A DNA stretch of 64,000 nt from Lacisediminimonas profundi (GTDB taxonomy: Bacteria > Pseudomonadota > Gammaproteobacteria > Burkholderiales > Burkholderiaceae_D): NCBI RefSeq assembly GCF_008831265.1, contig NZ_VTTH01000007.1, forward strand, positions 205,325-269,324, given 5' to 3'. The notes below the pieces were generated by a model, which saw only the letters and a list, made by a program, of their open reading frames with translations, did not search any database and had not been told where the DNA came from. Shown one piece after another: positions 15,738 through 25,168 of the stretch (position 1 is the first letter of the stretch; the number at the start of each line of letters is the position of its first letter). A program made the position numbers and the translations under genes.

Positions 15738-17327
15738 ATGCCCGAACGTTTAACCATGGTTACCGTCACAAGCGAGGCTGAAATCGCTGACGCAGCCCAC
15801 GCGGCCTTAAGGGCGCTGAGTCGGAGAGAGACCAAGCAGGTCGGCCCTGGCCGAGTCACGCCGCTGGAAAATTGCTGCAAATTCGCGTTTGACGCGGGGG
15901 CCGTCACGATCGTAGTGCAAACAAAGGTTCAAGATCCCGATTTTCTGGCAGAGTTCAGCGCCTACTACAGTCGGCAATTCGTGGACGTCCCTAGATTTTG
16001 CACCCGCCTCCACTTTTTTTCGGCGCTGCCCGAACCGGGCGGAGGAGTCTTAAACTTTCTCGATTTTGCACCAAAAGAAAGCTTCCTTGGCTTTCTCACC
16101 CTACGACCCGTAGTAAAAAGTCCTGTCGGCGCTACGATCCTAAAAACCAGCCACCTGCTCCCGAAGTACGTGCGGTGCAGCGACAGCTTCCCGGTCAACC
16201 TTGCCGGCGTCGAGTTTTCGGTGACCGGCACTCCCTTTATGCAGCAGGACAACGCGGTAGGAGCGTGCGCGCAGGCATCAATTTGGATGGCATTACGAAC
16301 GTTGCGGAAACGCGAGGGTGCTCGCGCTTACGACCCAGCTCAGATCACAGACGCTGCTACCCGCTATTTCGTTAATGGGCGGACGCTTCCTAACCGCCAG
16401 GGACTAACCCATATTCAAATCATCGAAGCGATCCGTGCAGCCGGCTATTCCCCTCACATGGTTCCTCTAGGCGATTGGCATACCAAGGGGGCTTCGGCCA
16501 TGCTGCCTGAACAATTCGGCGATTCACGGAGAGTTCTACACGCATATATCGAGTCCGAAATTCCCGTGATACTTATCCTTTTCCCGCCATCGGGGGGGCA
16601 TGCGGTAGTTGCTCTTGGCCACGACTGGGACGTCACGCCGAACCCGCAAGTATGCGTCAGCTTGGACGTCGGAGGTGGCTGCGTATTATCGATCCCGCAC
16701 TCCGTGAGTTGGGCGCGATCGTTCTTGATTCACAACGATAATACTGGGCCTTACCGTCTTTTGCTGGACAAGAACGACGACGACTACGCGTTTGAACATG
16801 CAGCCTACGCAATTCCGCTATTACCCGCGGACGTATTTATGAGCGGCGAAGAGGCTAGCCAGGTCGCACTGGAGCACCTTGCCGACATATTTCGAGAGTT
16901 CAAAGATAGAGGCATAAGAACAGATAACGAACTCAAGGACTTAACTGCTGGCTTGGCATTGCGCTTGCTTTTGGTCGAGAAACGAAAACTGCGAAAGTGG
17001 GCGGCGACAGAGAAAATGGTGCCAGAGTTACGCGAGCATCTGCGGGTGATGGACCTGCCTAAGCGTGTTTGGATGCTTGAGGTTCATCAGGCGGCTAACT
17101 ATGGTCAACAGAACGGGCAGAACGCTCCACCAACGTTGGTAGCATTGCTTTTAATCGATCCAACCGCGGACATACCTCCTATGTCTATGCTGTTGATGCA
17201 CTTCAATCTTCCGGCCTTGGTGGGACTGCCTCATGGGGTCTTGGTCAAGTGGGATACCGATACTGGTGCGCCAAGCATTGGCGTTCAGACGAACGACAAT
17301 GGCCCGATTAAACCAATTAGAATCTAG
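15738..17327 (+). CDS. Papain-like/C39-like cysteine peptidase, island-borne
   Basis: A protein of up to 529 residues. The middle shows a papain-fold triad pattern: MQQDNAVGACAQASIWMAL (Gln169 or Gln170 as oxyanion residue, Cys177 as nucleophile), PPSGGHAVVALGHDW (His288) and SFLIHNDNTGPYRLL (Asp334 or a neighbouring Asn). The N-terminal 160 residues and C-terminal 180 residues are not recognised and may sense or bind a target. There is no signal peptide, so action in the cytoplasm is likely. The first ATG (15738) abuts the T-run of a terminator and has no ribosome site; ATG 15756 (MVTVTSEAEIADAAH) is an alternative start. It is bracketed by two serine-recombinase fragments. Substrate unknown; a defence or toxin role is speculation from context. 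Confidence 0.7.
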   Translation: MPERLTMVTVTSEAEIADAAHAALRALSRRETKQVGPGRVTPLENCCKFAFDAGAVTIVVQTKVQDPDFLAEFSAYYSRQFVDVPRFCTRLHFFSALPEPGGGVLNFLDFAPKESFLGFLTLRPVVKSPVGATILKTSHLLPKYVRCSDSFPVNLAGVEFSVTGTPFMQQDNAVGACAQASIWMALRTLRKREGARAYDPAQITDAATRYFVNGRTLPNRQGLTHIQIIEAIRAAGYSPHMVPLGDWHTKGASAMLPEQFGDSRRVLHAYIESEIPVILILFPPSGGHAVVALGHDWDVTPNPQVCVSLDVGGGCVLSIPHSVSWARSFLIHNDNTGPYRLLLDKNDDDYAFEHAAYAIPLLPADVFMSGEEASQVALEHLADIFREFKDRGIRTDNELKDLTAGLALRLLLVEKRKLRKWAATEKMVPELREHLRVMDLPKRVWMLEVHQAANYGQQNGQNAPPTLVALLLIDPTADIPPMSMLLMHFNLPALVGLPHGVLVKWDTDTGAPSIGVQTNDNGPIKPIRI

Positions 17328-18198
17328 TTTATGGGGGCAGAAGCCATCTGCATTGATTTCCTCGTTGGCCGGCCAATTCTCATAACTCTTGGCCACCCCA
17401 AATTCCGTCACTCCCTGACCGTTTGACGGAGCTGTAAGGCGCTGGTGGCGGTCATCGGGAGCATCCCGCGGGAGTACGCAAGGTCCAGCGCGAGATCGCC
17501 CGCACTCCTCGCGTCTACCCAAGACCATCCGCAGCCGGCTCCTTCATCCACGGCAGCGCCCCGCCGTCAGGTAGAGGCCATGTTCCATCACGAGCGCGCC
17601 CACTCAAGCGGTAATTCCCCATTTTCGCCGCTTGCATTGATCACGCCTGAGCTAGCGTGCCAGGCAATGATCTGGTCCAGGCTGCGGACGACCCGTTCTG
17701 ATGGCAGTGAGAAATCGACGTCGATCCTTAGCGCTTCCCGATTGAAGTCGTCGATCAGATTGGGCCGCCGTATCCACCGTGTATGAGCAAACTCAACACA
17801 AGGAGTATGGATTAATCCGAGCCGTGGGATAAGTCTTGGGCGCGAACACATTGCCGAGGCGATCCGCGCATACATGGCAGACCCGAATTGCTTGCCGCGC
17901 CCGGCGCTGGTATAGGACCCGCCCCGCGAATCGGCTTACCACGATGAGGGCGCGCATCGACAATAATTTGATCGAGTCCGATATGCGTCCGTTCATGACC
18001 TGACGAGCGAAGCGGCTATTCGCGAGTTCCATCGGCTGCGGTCAATAGCTTCATTTTGGCTGCTCCAATCATAAAAGGAAAAATTTTCGCCGGGAGGGAT
18101 ACAAAACGCTCGCTTTGTTACTCATGGGGTTCTGTGCCAAACAATCATTGACGATTTCGCACGAAACGTTAGGCGCAAACAACCGATGAGGCGACCAC
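17328..18198. other. Degraded region with an IS3-type fragment
   Basis: No intact gene. It holds a short IS3-family transposase fragment on the minus strand and leads into a second serine-recombinase fragment. The rest shows nothing recognisable. Confidence 0.55.
17660..17761 (-). pseudogene. IS3-family transposase (OrfB) fragment
   Basis: On the minus strand the frame encodes NLIDDFNREALRIDVDFS then LPSERVVRSLDQIIAW, the conserved integrase-core segment of IS3-family OrfB just after the first catalytic Asp region. Sequence identity to the family stops on both sides, so only about 34 codons remain. It is a remnant of an insertion sequence. Confidence 0.75.
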
Positions 18199-18321
18199 AT
18201 GAGCGAGCAAAATGATCCACGAATGGCGGCTGCACAGTACGTCCACATGTCGACCGACTACCAGCGGTACTCCACGGCCAACCAGATGGCACGCATTGAG
18301 GCGTATGCGGCCGGCAAATTC
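18199..18321 (+). pseudogene. Serine-recombinase N-terminal fragment (second copy)
   Basis: It starts MSEQNDPRMAAAQYVHMSTDYQ and runs through STANQMARIEAYAAGK before the match is lost. It includes the catalytic Ser of the YVxMSTD motif that the first fragment (15110) lacks. The shared part is nearly the same in DNA and protein as that fragment. The frame goes on to 18399 with unrelated sequence antisense to a lipoprotein gene. Confidence 0.7.
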
Positions 18322-18325
18322 GCAG

Positions 18326-18745
18326 TTAATCTTTCTTTTTCTTCACCAAGTCTTGGCATCCAACGTCTTCGTAAGCCATTCTCTTCAACTCCGATATAAC
18401 GAGTTCGTCGCTCTCCCTCAAGATGGCTAAGTCCATATTGCTGTGATTTATTTTCTTGGTTGAAACAAAAAAACGGTTAAAGCCTGTATAGCCACCATAG
18501 GAATTTTTTGCGTTCACTTCACCGCATAAAGCTTCGCCGCCTTTACCTTCAACAACGCGTAGGCTTTTGAACATAGCACTGTCCGGGTCTTTGAGCCGTT
18601 CGATTAACTTAGCCTTGTAGGGTGCCATTTTTTTCTCTAGCGCCGCTGCCTCAGAAGCTGCTTTTTCAGAAGCGATCTCCTCTGCTGACTTGCCGCATGA
18701 AGCTAGAAATGCGATACACAATACGATTGTCAAAAGTAATTTCAT
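18326..18745 (-). CDS. Small lipoprotein, unknown function
   Basis: A 139-residue protein from ATG 18745 after a GGGGAATTA ribosome site. MKLLLTIVLCIAFLASCGKS is a lipoprotein signal with lipobox LASC. A helical Ala/Glu/Lys stretch follows, then LKDPDSAMFKSLRVV and CGEVNAKNSYGGYTGFNRFFV, a pattern seen in small bacterial and phage-borne lipoproteins of unknown function. The earlier ATG at 18766 would put charged residues before the signal and is less likely. It lies alone between a recombinase remnant and the peptide gene at 18911. Confidence 0.75.
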   Translation of the reverse strand: MKLLLTIVLCIAFLASCGKSAEEIASEKAASEAAALEKKMAPYKAKLIERLKDPDSAMFKSLRVVEGKGGEALCGEVNAKNSYGGYTGFNRFFVSTKKINHSNMDLAILRESDELVISELKRMAYEDVGCQDLVKKKKD

Positions 18746-18910
18746 TAATTCCCCTAAAGAATCCAAGACGGCGCGTAGGTTGCTAGCAACATTGCTGTTT
18801 GTCGATATAGGATGAGAGATTAGTGGTTACCACGAAAAAGACTTCGAAGCACTAAGCCTTGTTCCAGCGAAATCACTTGCCAGTGAAGTGGCCTTCCCCA
18901 ACAACATGGC

Positions 18911-19111
18911 TCAGCCTGATACCAATTGATTGGCGCAGCAGGTCTTGCCATTGCTGAAGAAAGTGGAATTCCCGACCTGAATGGCTGTATTGCCATTACT
19001 GAAAGAGGTCGAGTTGCCGACTTGGTTCGCAGTCACGCCATTATCGTAGAAAGTGCTGCTGCCAACAATTGTACTACTACCGAACAGAACCGGATTCCAA
19101 GATTGAGCCAT
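18911..19111 (-). CDS. Short GNST-repeat protein
   Basis: A 66-residue peptide, MAQSWNPVLFGSSTIVGSST and onwards, built of an imperfect repeat of about 13 residues: (V)GNSTxFSNGxTAxQ. Repeats of this kind (IGNTTFxSDGxSA) occur in short bacterial proteins of unknown function. No signal peptide is evident and no good ribosome site is seen, so expression is uncertain. It is not linked to a clear neighbour. Confidence 0.5.
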   Translation of the reverse strand: MAQSWNPVLFGSSTIVGSSTFYDNGVTANQVGNSTSFSNGNTAIQVGNSTFFSNGKTCCANQLVSG

Positions 19112-19530
19112 CGCAGGGGGGAATTGAAATCAGGCCTGCGGCGATAAGCAGACGGGAGAAAGATTTCAATGACGCCTCCTAAATATGGTCTGTTTCTCGA
19201 AGTTCACATTAGCACATAACCATCGGAATGAAGGGCTGATCTTACAAAAGGGAACGGTTCAGTATACCGAAGTGCTACTTGGCGGCCCTCATGCAGGAAC
19301 GGCATGTCCAAGTGAACCGTCGCGCTCGGTGATCGCGCATGGCGTGTCCTTCGTTATCAAAATCGGACAGCGAACTTTAGCAAAAACTGCACCATTTTTT
19401 TAAGGCTATGACGAACTTCGTCCATTTACACCTTGTGCTGCTGCACCGGAATGGCTGACCGGCTGGCAAACGAACAGGTACAGCAAACGCCTTTATCAAG
19501 CAGTGCTGCCTAGCCTAGGATGTGATCCGA
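19112..19530. other. Intergenic region, nothing recognisable
   Basis: About 420 bp downstream of the restriction operon. No credible gene, hairpin terminator or RNA was seen. Confidence 0.45.
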
Positions 19531-20247
19531 TCAATAGTCCCAACTTTCTTGGCGCACAGGAAGGCTATTCAACAACTGCCGATGTGACTGCCATTTGGGC
19601 ATGAACCGGTCCATCAGACCAACGAAACGAACGTTGTGCGACGGCTCCAGCATATGGACCAGCTCATGAACCACGATGTACTCCAGGCATTCACGCGGCT
19701 TCCTGGCGAGGTCCGTGTTCAACCGAATGGTCCAGGCCAGCGGGTTACAACTACCCCACTTGGTTTTCATACGTTGCACAAAGAATCGATTTACCTTCAC
19801 ACCGATCTTCTTCTCCCACGTCGCCAATATCTCAGGGACAGCTGTCTTGATCAATTCACGGTACCAACCGTCTAGCAGCTCTTGCTTCCGTGCGCTATCC
19901 CAGCCAGGGCGCGTCTGAAAAAACATCCGCTTGTGAACTAATCGAATGCACGGGGGCGCCTCAACTTCCGTGACCGTCATTAGATAGCGGTCACCCCACA
20001 CATAATGGCTTTCTCTGTTCAGGAACTCGCGCGGCCGTTCACGATCTTGATTAAGTAGTTTGCACTGCTGCCGACGTATCCAACTAAGCTTGGCAATCGC
20101 GAAGACGCGAAGGGTGTCAAGCCGCATGTGTGAAGGTGCAGCAATCGTGACGCGTCCAATCGGTGGATGCACACTGAGATGAATGTTCTTTATATCTTTG
20201 CGGACAACCTCCAATGTGAGGTCGCCGATTTGAATCTGATTCTTCAT
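19531..20247 (-). CDS. YgjP-like (DUF45/M48-type) zinc metallopeptidase
   Basis: A 238-residue protein with the zinc motif HELVHMLEPSH at residues 194-204 (His194, Glu195, His198, His204), preceded by the family blocks MKTKWGSCNPLAWTIRLNTDL and PRECLEYIVVHEL. It matches the YgjP/SprT-like domain often found next to type I restriction genes. It is the last gene of the hsd operon: its ATG overlaps the hsdR stop by one base (TAATG), so the proteins are cotranslated. Role by context: perhaps turnover or control of the restriction subunits. The active-site residues are intact. Confidence 0.85.
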   Translation of the reverse strand: MKNQIQIGDLTLEVVRKDIKNIHLSVHPPIGRVTIAAPSHMRLDTLRVFAIAKLSWIRRQQCKLLNQDRERPREFLNRESHYVWGDRYLMTVTEVEAPPCIRLVHKRMFFQTRPGWDSARKQELLDGWYRELIKTAVPEILATWEKKIGVKVNRFFVQRMKTKWGSCNPLAWTIRLNTDLARKPRECLEYIVVHELVHMLEPSHNVRFVGLMDRFMPKWQSHRQLLNSLPVRQESWDY

Positions 20248-23200
20248 TAATATTCGGTTTGGGCTGCAATGATCAGGTAAATCCGCTCCACCTCGGCTCG
20301 ATCATTCCCAAGCAATGGCAGCAGTGCCGCCTTGATGACGTTCTCTTTGGCCTGATTGCCCCTGAAAGCATTGGGCCGCACCCGGCGGACGGTAGCGTCA
20401 ATTTGCAGAGCCAAAGCTTCGTTGCTATTCAGGTTGTGAAACAGTGCCCGCTTGCCTGGTGTGTTCAACGCGACGGGCATGTCTTCCGCCGTTCCAGCTT
20501 GCACACGCTTGGCCACATCCGAAATTCGCCTCAGGAATTCCTCGTAGTCGATCTGTTTGGCCCGCAGGTTTTCCAGAATCTCGCCCAGCAGCACCGACAT
20601 CTTGTCGTAAAAAACCGGGTCATTGAGATGTTCTTTGATGATTTTGCTGCGCACGTTATTGGCAATCGTCTCAGCAATCGCGCCAGGGCTGTCTTTGATA
20701 CCCTTGGGTAGGCTATTGATTGCATCCGCAATGCCACTTTTGACGATCAGGTCCAGGAGGCCTGTCTCGCCAAAGGCCGAAATCGGGCGCGGCCCGGACG
20801 CTTCAATGTAGGTATCGATCAGGTGCCGCATATCCGCCTCATAAGCCTTGAGATCGATGGTCTCGCCGCTTGCCTGCCTAATGATCTCTCGAAGCTTCAG
20901 GTAACGATCAATGTCCCGCTTAATTTGTTCAATCGCCGGTGCCGAATACCCCGCCCGCGGCAGGTCATCCGAAATGTTTGCGTAGGCCCGCACCAACGTG
21001 ACCGTAGACTTATACAGAGCCACCCGCTGAGGCTCGGTATATTTCAAACCATCAGCATTTTCAGTGTTGCCACAGAAGTAGTGAATGTGCTCCAACTCGC
21101 CCTTGGGTGGCTGTACCGGCTCGCATAGCAGCGCCATTGCTTCCAGCGCTTCCTCTAGCCGTTCACGTCCCTTCTCCAACCGATCCTTCAACAAAATTTC
21201 AGGATTGGCCCCGCCCGAATCACTGTTGTCTAGTTCCGAGGTATAGACGGCAATCGCGCCCTGAACTTTTTTGAACAGGTCCTTGTAATCGACGATGTAG
21301 CCAAACGGCTTGTCATCCCCATCGAGCCGGTTGGTGCGACAGATAGCCTGAAACAAGCCATGATCTTGCATCGACTTGTCGATGTAAAGGTAGGTGCAGC
21401 GCGGCGAGTCAAACCCAGTTAACAACTTGTCCACCACAATTAGCAACCGCATGTTGGCAGGCTGGTTTTTGAACAAATCCTTGGCGTGATCCTCGTAGGT
21501 CTCCGTCTTGGTTTTGCCAGGCTGTGCGTTGACGTCTTTAAGCAGCACCGTGTACGTGTTGTACAAGAACTGCTTCTCGGTTTCAGTGTTCGCGCCGGTT
21601 TCCTCCAGCGTCACGTTTTGCGCCTGTGGATTGTAAGAAGTCACAACTGCGCACTGGCCCTTGAATGCAGTCTTCTGGAATAACTCAAAATACTTGCCAG
21701 CGTCGAAAATACTGGAGGCCACCAAAATTGCGTTGCCTCTGTGGCTGGCTAGCCGTGGCTTCACGCCAAAATCAAACACAATGTCAGCCACCACACGATC
21801 CATACGTGAGCGGGAACTGAGCACCTTCTGCATCGTGCCCCACTGGTCGCGCAACGCTGCCTTCTGCCAGTCATTCAGGCCCTTGGTCTTTGCCTCAAAC
21901 CAAGCATCAATTTTGTCCTGGGAACCGAGGCTTTGCTCGATGTCGCGTGCTTCATACACAAGGTCAAGTACCACGCCGTCTTCGACGCCTTCGTTGAACT
22001 TGTAGGTATGAATGTAGCCACCAAAGACTTCCAAGCTGGTGGCCTTGTCTTCTTTGAGAAGAGGCGTACCCGTAAAGCCAATAAATACAGCCCCTGGCAG
22101 CATCGCCTTCATGGTCTTGTGCAGCTTGCCGCTTTGGGTGCGGTGACACTCATCCACAAACACAAACAACTCACCCACCGCTGGGCTGGGCTGCTTTTTC
22201 AGTTCCTCGATGAATGCGTCGAAGTTCTCCACCCCTCGCTTGCCGAATTTGTGGACCAATGAACACAGCAGACGGGGCTTGGCTTGTCCCAATTGCGACA
22301 TGAGGTCTTGCCCGCTGCTGGTACGGTAAATCATCTCGCCGCTGTTCTGAAAAACCCCTTCGATTTGCTTGTCGAGTTCATCCCTGTCGGTCAGGATCAG
22401 CACGCGCGCGTTGGACTTGTTCTCTAAAATCCATTTCGCCAGCAGCACCATCACGATGCTTTTACCGCTGCCTTGGGTGTGCCACAAGATGCCACTCTTG
22501 TAAGCATGAACATGCGCTTGCGCTGCCTTGATGCCGAAGTACTGATGTACGCGAGGAAGCTTCTTTACTCCACCATCAAACAGCACGAAGTCGTGAATCA
22601 ATTCGAGCAGACGGTCTTTACGACACATCTTGAGAAGGTACTTATCGAGCTTGAAACGGCTGTTGTCGGCCTCGTCCTCTTTCCATTGCAGGAAGAACTT
22701 CTCCTCCGTTTTGATTGATCCGTAGCGCAAACCTTCTGAGTCATTGCCTGCAAACACGATTTGCACGGTGCTGAAAAACCATTCGTTGAAGTCTTTCTGC
22801 TGGTTCGAGAGTAGCTGCCGGATGCCATCGCCGATAGAGGTGCGGCTATTCTTGAGTTCAATCACGCCTAGAGCGATGCCATTGATATACAAAACCAGAT
22901 CAGGACGGCGCTCCAGGTTGCCCCGCAATGTGACTTCTTCAGCAATGGCGAAGTCGTTTTTCTCAGGCTCGTCCCAGTTGATCAGCTTGATGTTGTCTGC
23001 CGCCGTGCTGGAATCGACCTTCGAATCGACGCCATAGCGCAAAAGGCTGTAAATCGCTTTGTTGTTGTCGTACAGGCTGCGGTTGGGGTTGTTCGCTACT
23101 GTTTTGAGCAGATACAGGGCGCGGCTGATCTGGGCAGACGAATAGCCAGCATTAGTTAGGTAGGCGGTGAGCAAGCCTTCTTCGATGTTGCTGTTGTGTT

Positions 23201-23300
23201 GGTCACCCTTGTCGCCAAGGTAGCGGTAATCCAGCTCGTCACGAAATAGCGCGATGACGCGGTTCTGCGTGGAGCGTTCGGATTGACCGATGGTGCTCAT
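20247..23300 (-). CDS. hsdR: Type I restriction enzyme, R (motor/nuclease) subunit
   Basis: A 1017-residue HsdR from ATG 23300, which overlaps the upstream stop as ATGA. The N-terminal nuclease shows RRPDLVLYINGIALGVIELKN (Asp134, Glu148, Lys150), a PD-(D/E)xK site. The SF2 motor follows with Walker A HTQGSGKS (Lys280) and VFVDECHRTQ (383-386), then FTGTPL and later motifs such as LLIVVDKLLTGFDSP and QAICRTNR. The C-terminus is the helical part that docks HsdM. All key residues appear intact, so cleavage competence is expected. The longer reading from 23333 adds residues antisense to nothing useful but overlaps the DUF262 gene, so it is rejected. Confidence 0.95.
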   Translation of the reverse strand: MSTIGQSERSTQNRVIALFRDELDYRYLGDKGDQHNSNIEEGLLTAYLTNAGYSSAQISRALYLLKTVANNPNRSLYDNNKAIYSLLRYGVDSKVDSSTAADNIKLINWDEPEKNDFAIAEEVTLRGNLERRPDLVLYINGIALGVIELKNSRTSIGDGIRQLLSNQQKDFNEWFFSTVQIVFAGNDSEGLRYGSIKTEEKFFLQWKEDEADNSRFKLDKYLLKMCRKDRLLELIHDFVLFDGGVKKLPRVHQYFGIKAAQAHVHAYKSGILWHTQGSGKSIVMVLLAKWILENKSNARVLILTDRDELDKQIEGVFQNSGEMIYRTSSGQDLMSQLGQAKPRLLCSLVHKFGKRGVENFDAFIEELKKQPSPAVGELFVFVDECHRTQSGKLHKTMKAMLPGAVFIGFTGTPLLKEDKATSLEVFGGYIHTYKFNEGVEDGVVLDLVYEARDIEQSLGSQDKIDAWFEAKTKGLNDWQKAALRDQWGTMQKVLSSRSRMDRVVADIVFDFGVKPRLASHRGNAILVASSIFDAGKYFELFQKTAFKGQCAVVTSYNPQAQNVTLEETGANTETEKQFLYNTYTVLLKDVNAQPGKTKTETYEDHAKDLFKNQPANMRLLIVVDKLLTGFDSPRCTYLYIDKSMQDHGLFQAICRTNRLDGDDKPFGYIVDYKDLFKKVQGAIAVYTSELDNSDSGGANPEILLKDRLEKGRERLEEALEAMALLCEPVQPPKGELEHIHYFCGNTENADGLKYTEPQRVALYKSTVTLVRAYANISDDLPRAGYSAPAIEQIKRDIDRYLKLREIIRQASGETIDLKAYEADMRHLIDTYIEASGPRPISAFGETGLLDLIVKSGIADAINSLPKGIKDSPGAIAETIANNVRSKIIKEHLNDPVFYDKMSVLLGEILENLRAKQIDYEEFLRRISDVAKRVQAGTAEDMPVALNTPGKRALFHNLNSNEALALQIDATVRRVRPNAFRGNQAKENVIKAALLPLLGNDRAEVERIYLIIAAQTEY

Positions 23301-25168
23301 GCCAGAAACTCTTTGAGTCGATCCGGCGACCAAATCTGATTGACCAATCGGCGAACCACTTCTCTGCGCTCCAACTGCTGATCCTTGCCGTATTTCTCAT
23401 ACGGTTTGAACGACAAGCCTTTGGTCGTACGAAACTGCTTGAATTGGGGTTCGTGTTCATATGCAGCAGCGGTGAGACTCGCCGCATACAGGTTTTGCTT
23501 CGCGTAGTGGGGCGCCTTCAGATTGAATGGCTTGTCCTGAAGACTACGGTTTACATCGGCAGGCAGGAGCAGCAAACCAGCTACTTGATTTCGCCAGTCC
23601 TGAAACTCTTGTTGCGATGAGCATTCGTGCTTGTAGCGATCGTAATCGTCTGCCCAAATGTGTTCAATGTCGCATGGGTTTTTTGTGTCTCGATCAACGT
23701 ACTTATCGAAAAGGTCAGGTTTCCCTGAACCTACTTCAACGTAAGTGGTGATGCGGGCGAGAAGGTGATAAATGTAACGGCGGCTGAACTGATTGAGACC
23801 AAGCCCCTCGATGCCAGTACGGCCTCTGGCTACGCTGCCTTCAAAGGTCACGTCATCTTCCGCCAGCTTGTTGGTCAGGATCGCGACCAATTCAGGCAGC
23901 GGTTTCTCCCGAATCTCCTTGCACAGCAGGTACATCGCATAACTAGTGCTCGAATACCCCACTCGGATGTAATTAACTGTGCGCCGCATCAACCAGATGT
24001 CAAGGTAGGTCGCCGTAGCCGCCATCTTGCGTTGGACGGTATTGTCATCATCCTTGATGGTAAGCGGTGCAAGCAGCACCGTGTTCTGCCAAGTGAATTC
24101 ATTATGTGCGTTGTAGAACACAGCTTCAAGACCAGGCGTGTAGGCGAGACTAGCGCTGAGTATTTTCCGATAGGCCTTGCCGAAAAAAGGAAAGTGCTCC
24201 GTTATCAGCGAAAGATTTTCTGTCTCGTCGCCGATCTGCAAGCGCACGCGGTTGTCACGCGCCCATCGATGGAACACCGAGCCAATCAATTCCCAATCTT
24301 TATCGGTGGAACCAGCCTTGCGTTCACGGATGCTTTCCGCGAATTGTGCACGGAACCAAGCCTTGATGCAGTTGGCGTCGCGCTCCGGTTCATTGGCGTG
24401 ATTCCATGAAATTAGTTCCAGTACCTGGCTCTTCCATACCTGATTAGCATTACGCCGTTTACCTTCCTCTGTAATAGGTGCAAGGAGGTAGGCTTTGAGC
24501 ATATCGACTGGGCTGAGTGGCTTGCCACGGTCGTTCATGGTCTCAAATATTGCATAGGCGTAATTGTCGTTATCCGTAGCGATCTCGATCAACCCGACCT
24601 TGTTTAACAACCAATAGATGAAATGCGGTAACGCATCATTCAATTCTCCGACCAAATCCATCTGCACAATGTTCTGATAACGGGCGTACATGGTTTGGAT
24701 GGATTCGTCCTTGCCATCTGGATTGAATGGCGCGGAATGGAATAAGGCCTCGATGACCGGCAAGCGCTCAGGGATACTGAGATTAAACAATGGGTCGCCG
24801 TATGGCGCGGAGTAGATGAGCGGTGCAAGACTGCCGACAACGGTCAATGCTTGTACCTTGGCAGCATTATGCAGATAGATCAATAACAGAGTTAGCGAAG
24901 TTACGCGCTGCTGACCATCCACCAAATAATTCTTGCCATTACGTTTGCTGATGATGATCGAACCGAGGAAGTAATCTTCGTATTTACTCACCTCGCTCGT
25001 TTTGTGACCGGACTGATAGCAATTTAGAAATTTATCCCTGAGATCGATTAGCAGTTCCTCAATATTTTCTCGCTCCCACTTGTACTCGCGCTGGTACTCG
25101 TCAATAGAAAAAGATTGACTTTGCAGCAAATCCTTGACGGTACGATAATACGGAGTAATGGTGCTCAT
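23297..25168 (-). CDS. GmrSD-like DUF262/DUF1524 protein inside the hsd operon
   Basis: A 623-residue single-chain protein. The N-terminal DUF262 domain has FSIDEYQREYKWERENIEELL and the NTPase-like motif YLVDGQQRVTSL (Asp84-Arg88). The C-terminal DUF1524 domain has DIEHIWADDYDRY (His503) and WRNQVAGLLLLPADVNRSL (Asn540), the His-Me/HNH pattern of GmrD. Fused GmrSD enzymes are NTP-dependent type IV nucleases that attack modified DNA. Start and stop overlap hsdS and hsdR by four bases each (ATGA), so it is translated within the type I operon. It may extend the range to phages with modified DNA, or modulate the HsdMSR complex; both are inference. Confidence 0.85.
   Translation of the reverse strand: MSTITPYYRTVKDLLQSQSFSIDEYQREYKWERENIEELLIDLRDKFLNCYQSGHKTSEVSKYEDYFLGSIIISKRNGKNYLVDGQQRVTSLTLLLIYLHNAAKVQALTVVGSLAPLIYSAPYGDPLFNLSIPERLPVIEALFHSAPFNPDGKDESIQTMYARYQNIVQMDLVGELNDALPHFIYWLLNKVGLIEIATDNDNYAYAIFETMNDRGKPLSPVDMLKAYLLAPITEEGKRRNANQVWKSQVLELISWNHANEPERDANCIKAWFRAQFAESIRERKAGSTDKDWELIGSVFHRWARDNRVRLQIGDETENLSLITEHFPFFGKAYRKILSASLAYTPGLEAVFYNAHNEFTWQNTVLLAPLTIKDDDNTVQRKMAATATYLDIWLMRRTVNYIRVGYSSTSYAMYLLCKEIREKPLPELVAILTNKLAEDDVTFEGSVARGRTGIEGLGLNQFSRRYIYHLLARITTYVEVGSGKPDLFDKYVDRDTKNPCDIEHIWADDYDRYKHECSSQQEFQDWRNQVAGLLLLPADVNRSLQDKPFNLKAPHYAKQNLYAASLTAAAYEHEPQFKQFRTTKGLSFKPYEKYGKDQQLERREVVRRLVNQIWSPDRLKEFLA

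Noticed and set aside
12679..18175. GTTAGGC motifs (12680, 12788, 12979, 18167) that resemble the right core of integron attC sites
   Set aside because: No partner core of the form RYYYAAC was found at a fitting distance on the left, and no integron integrase is present.
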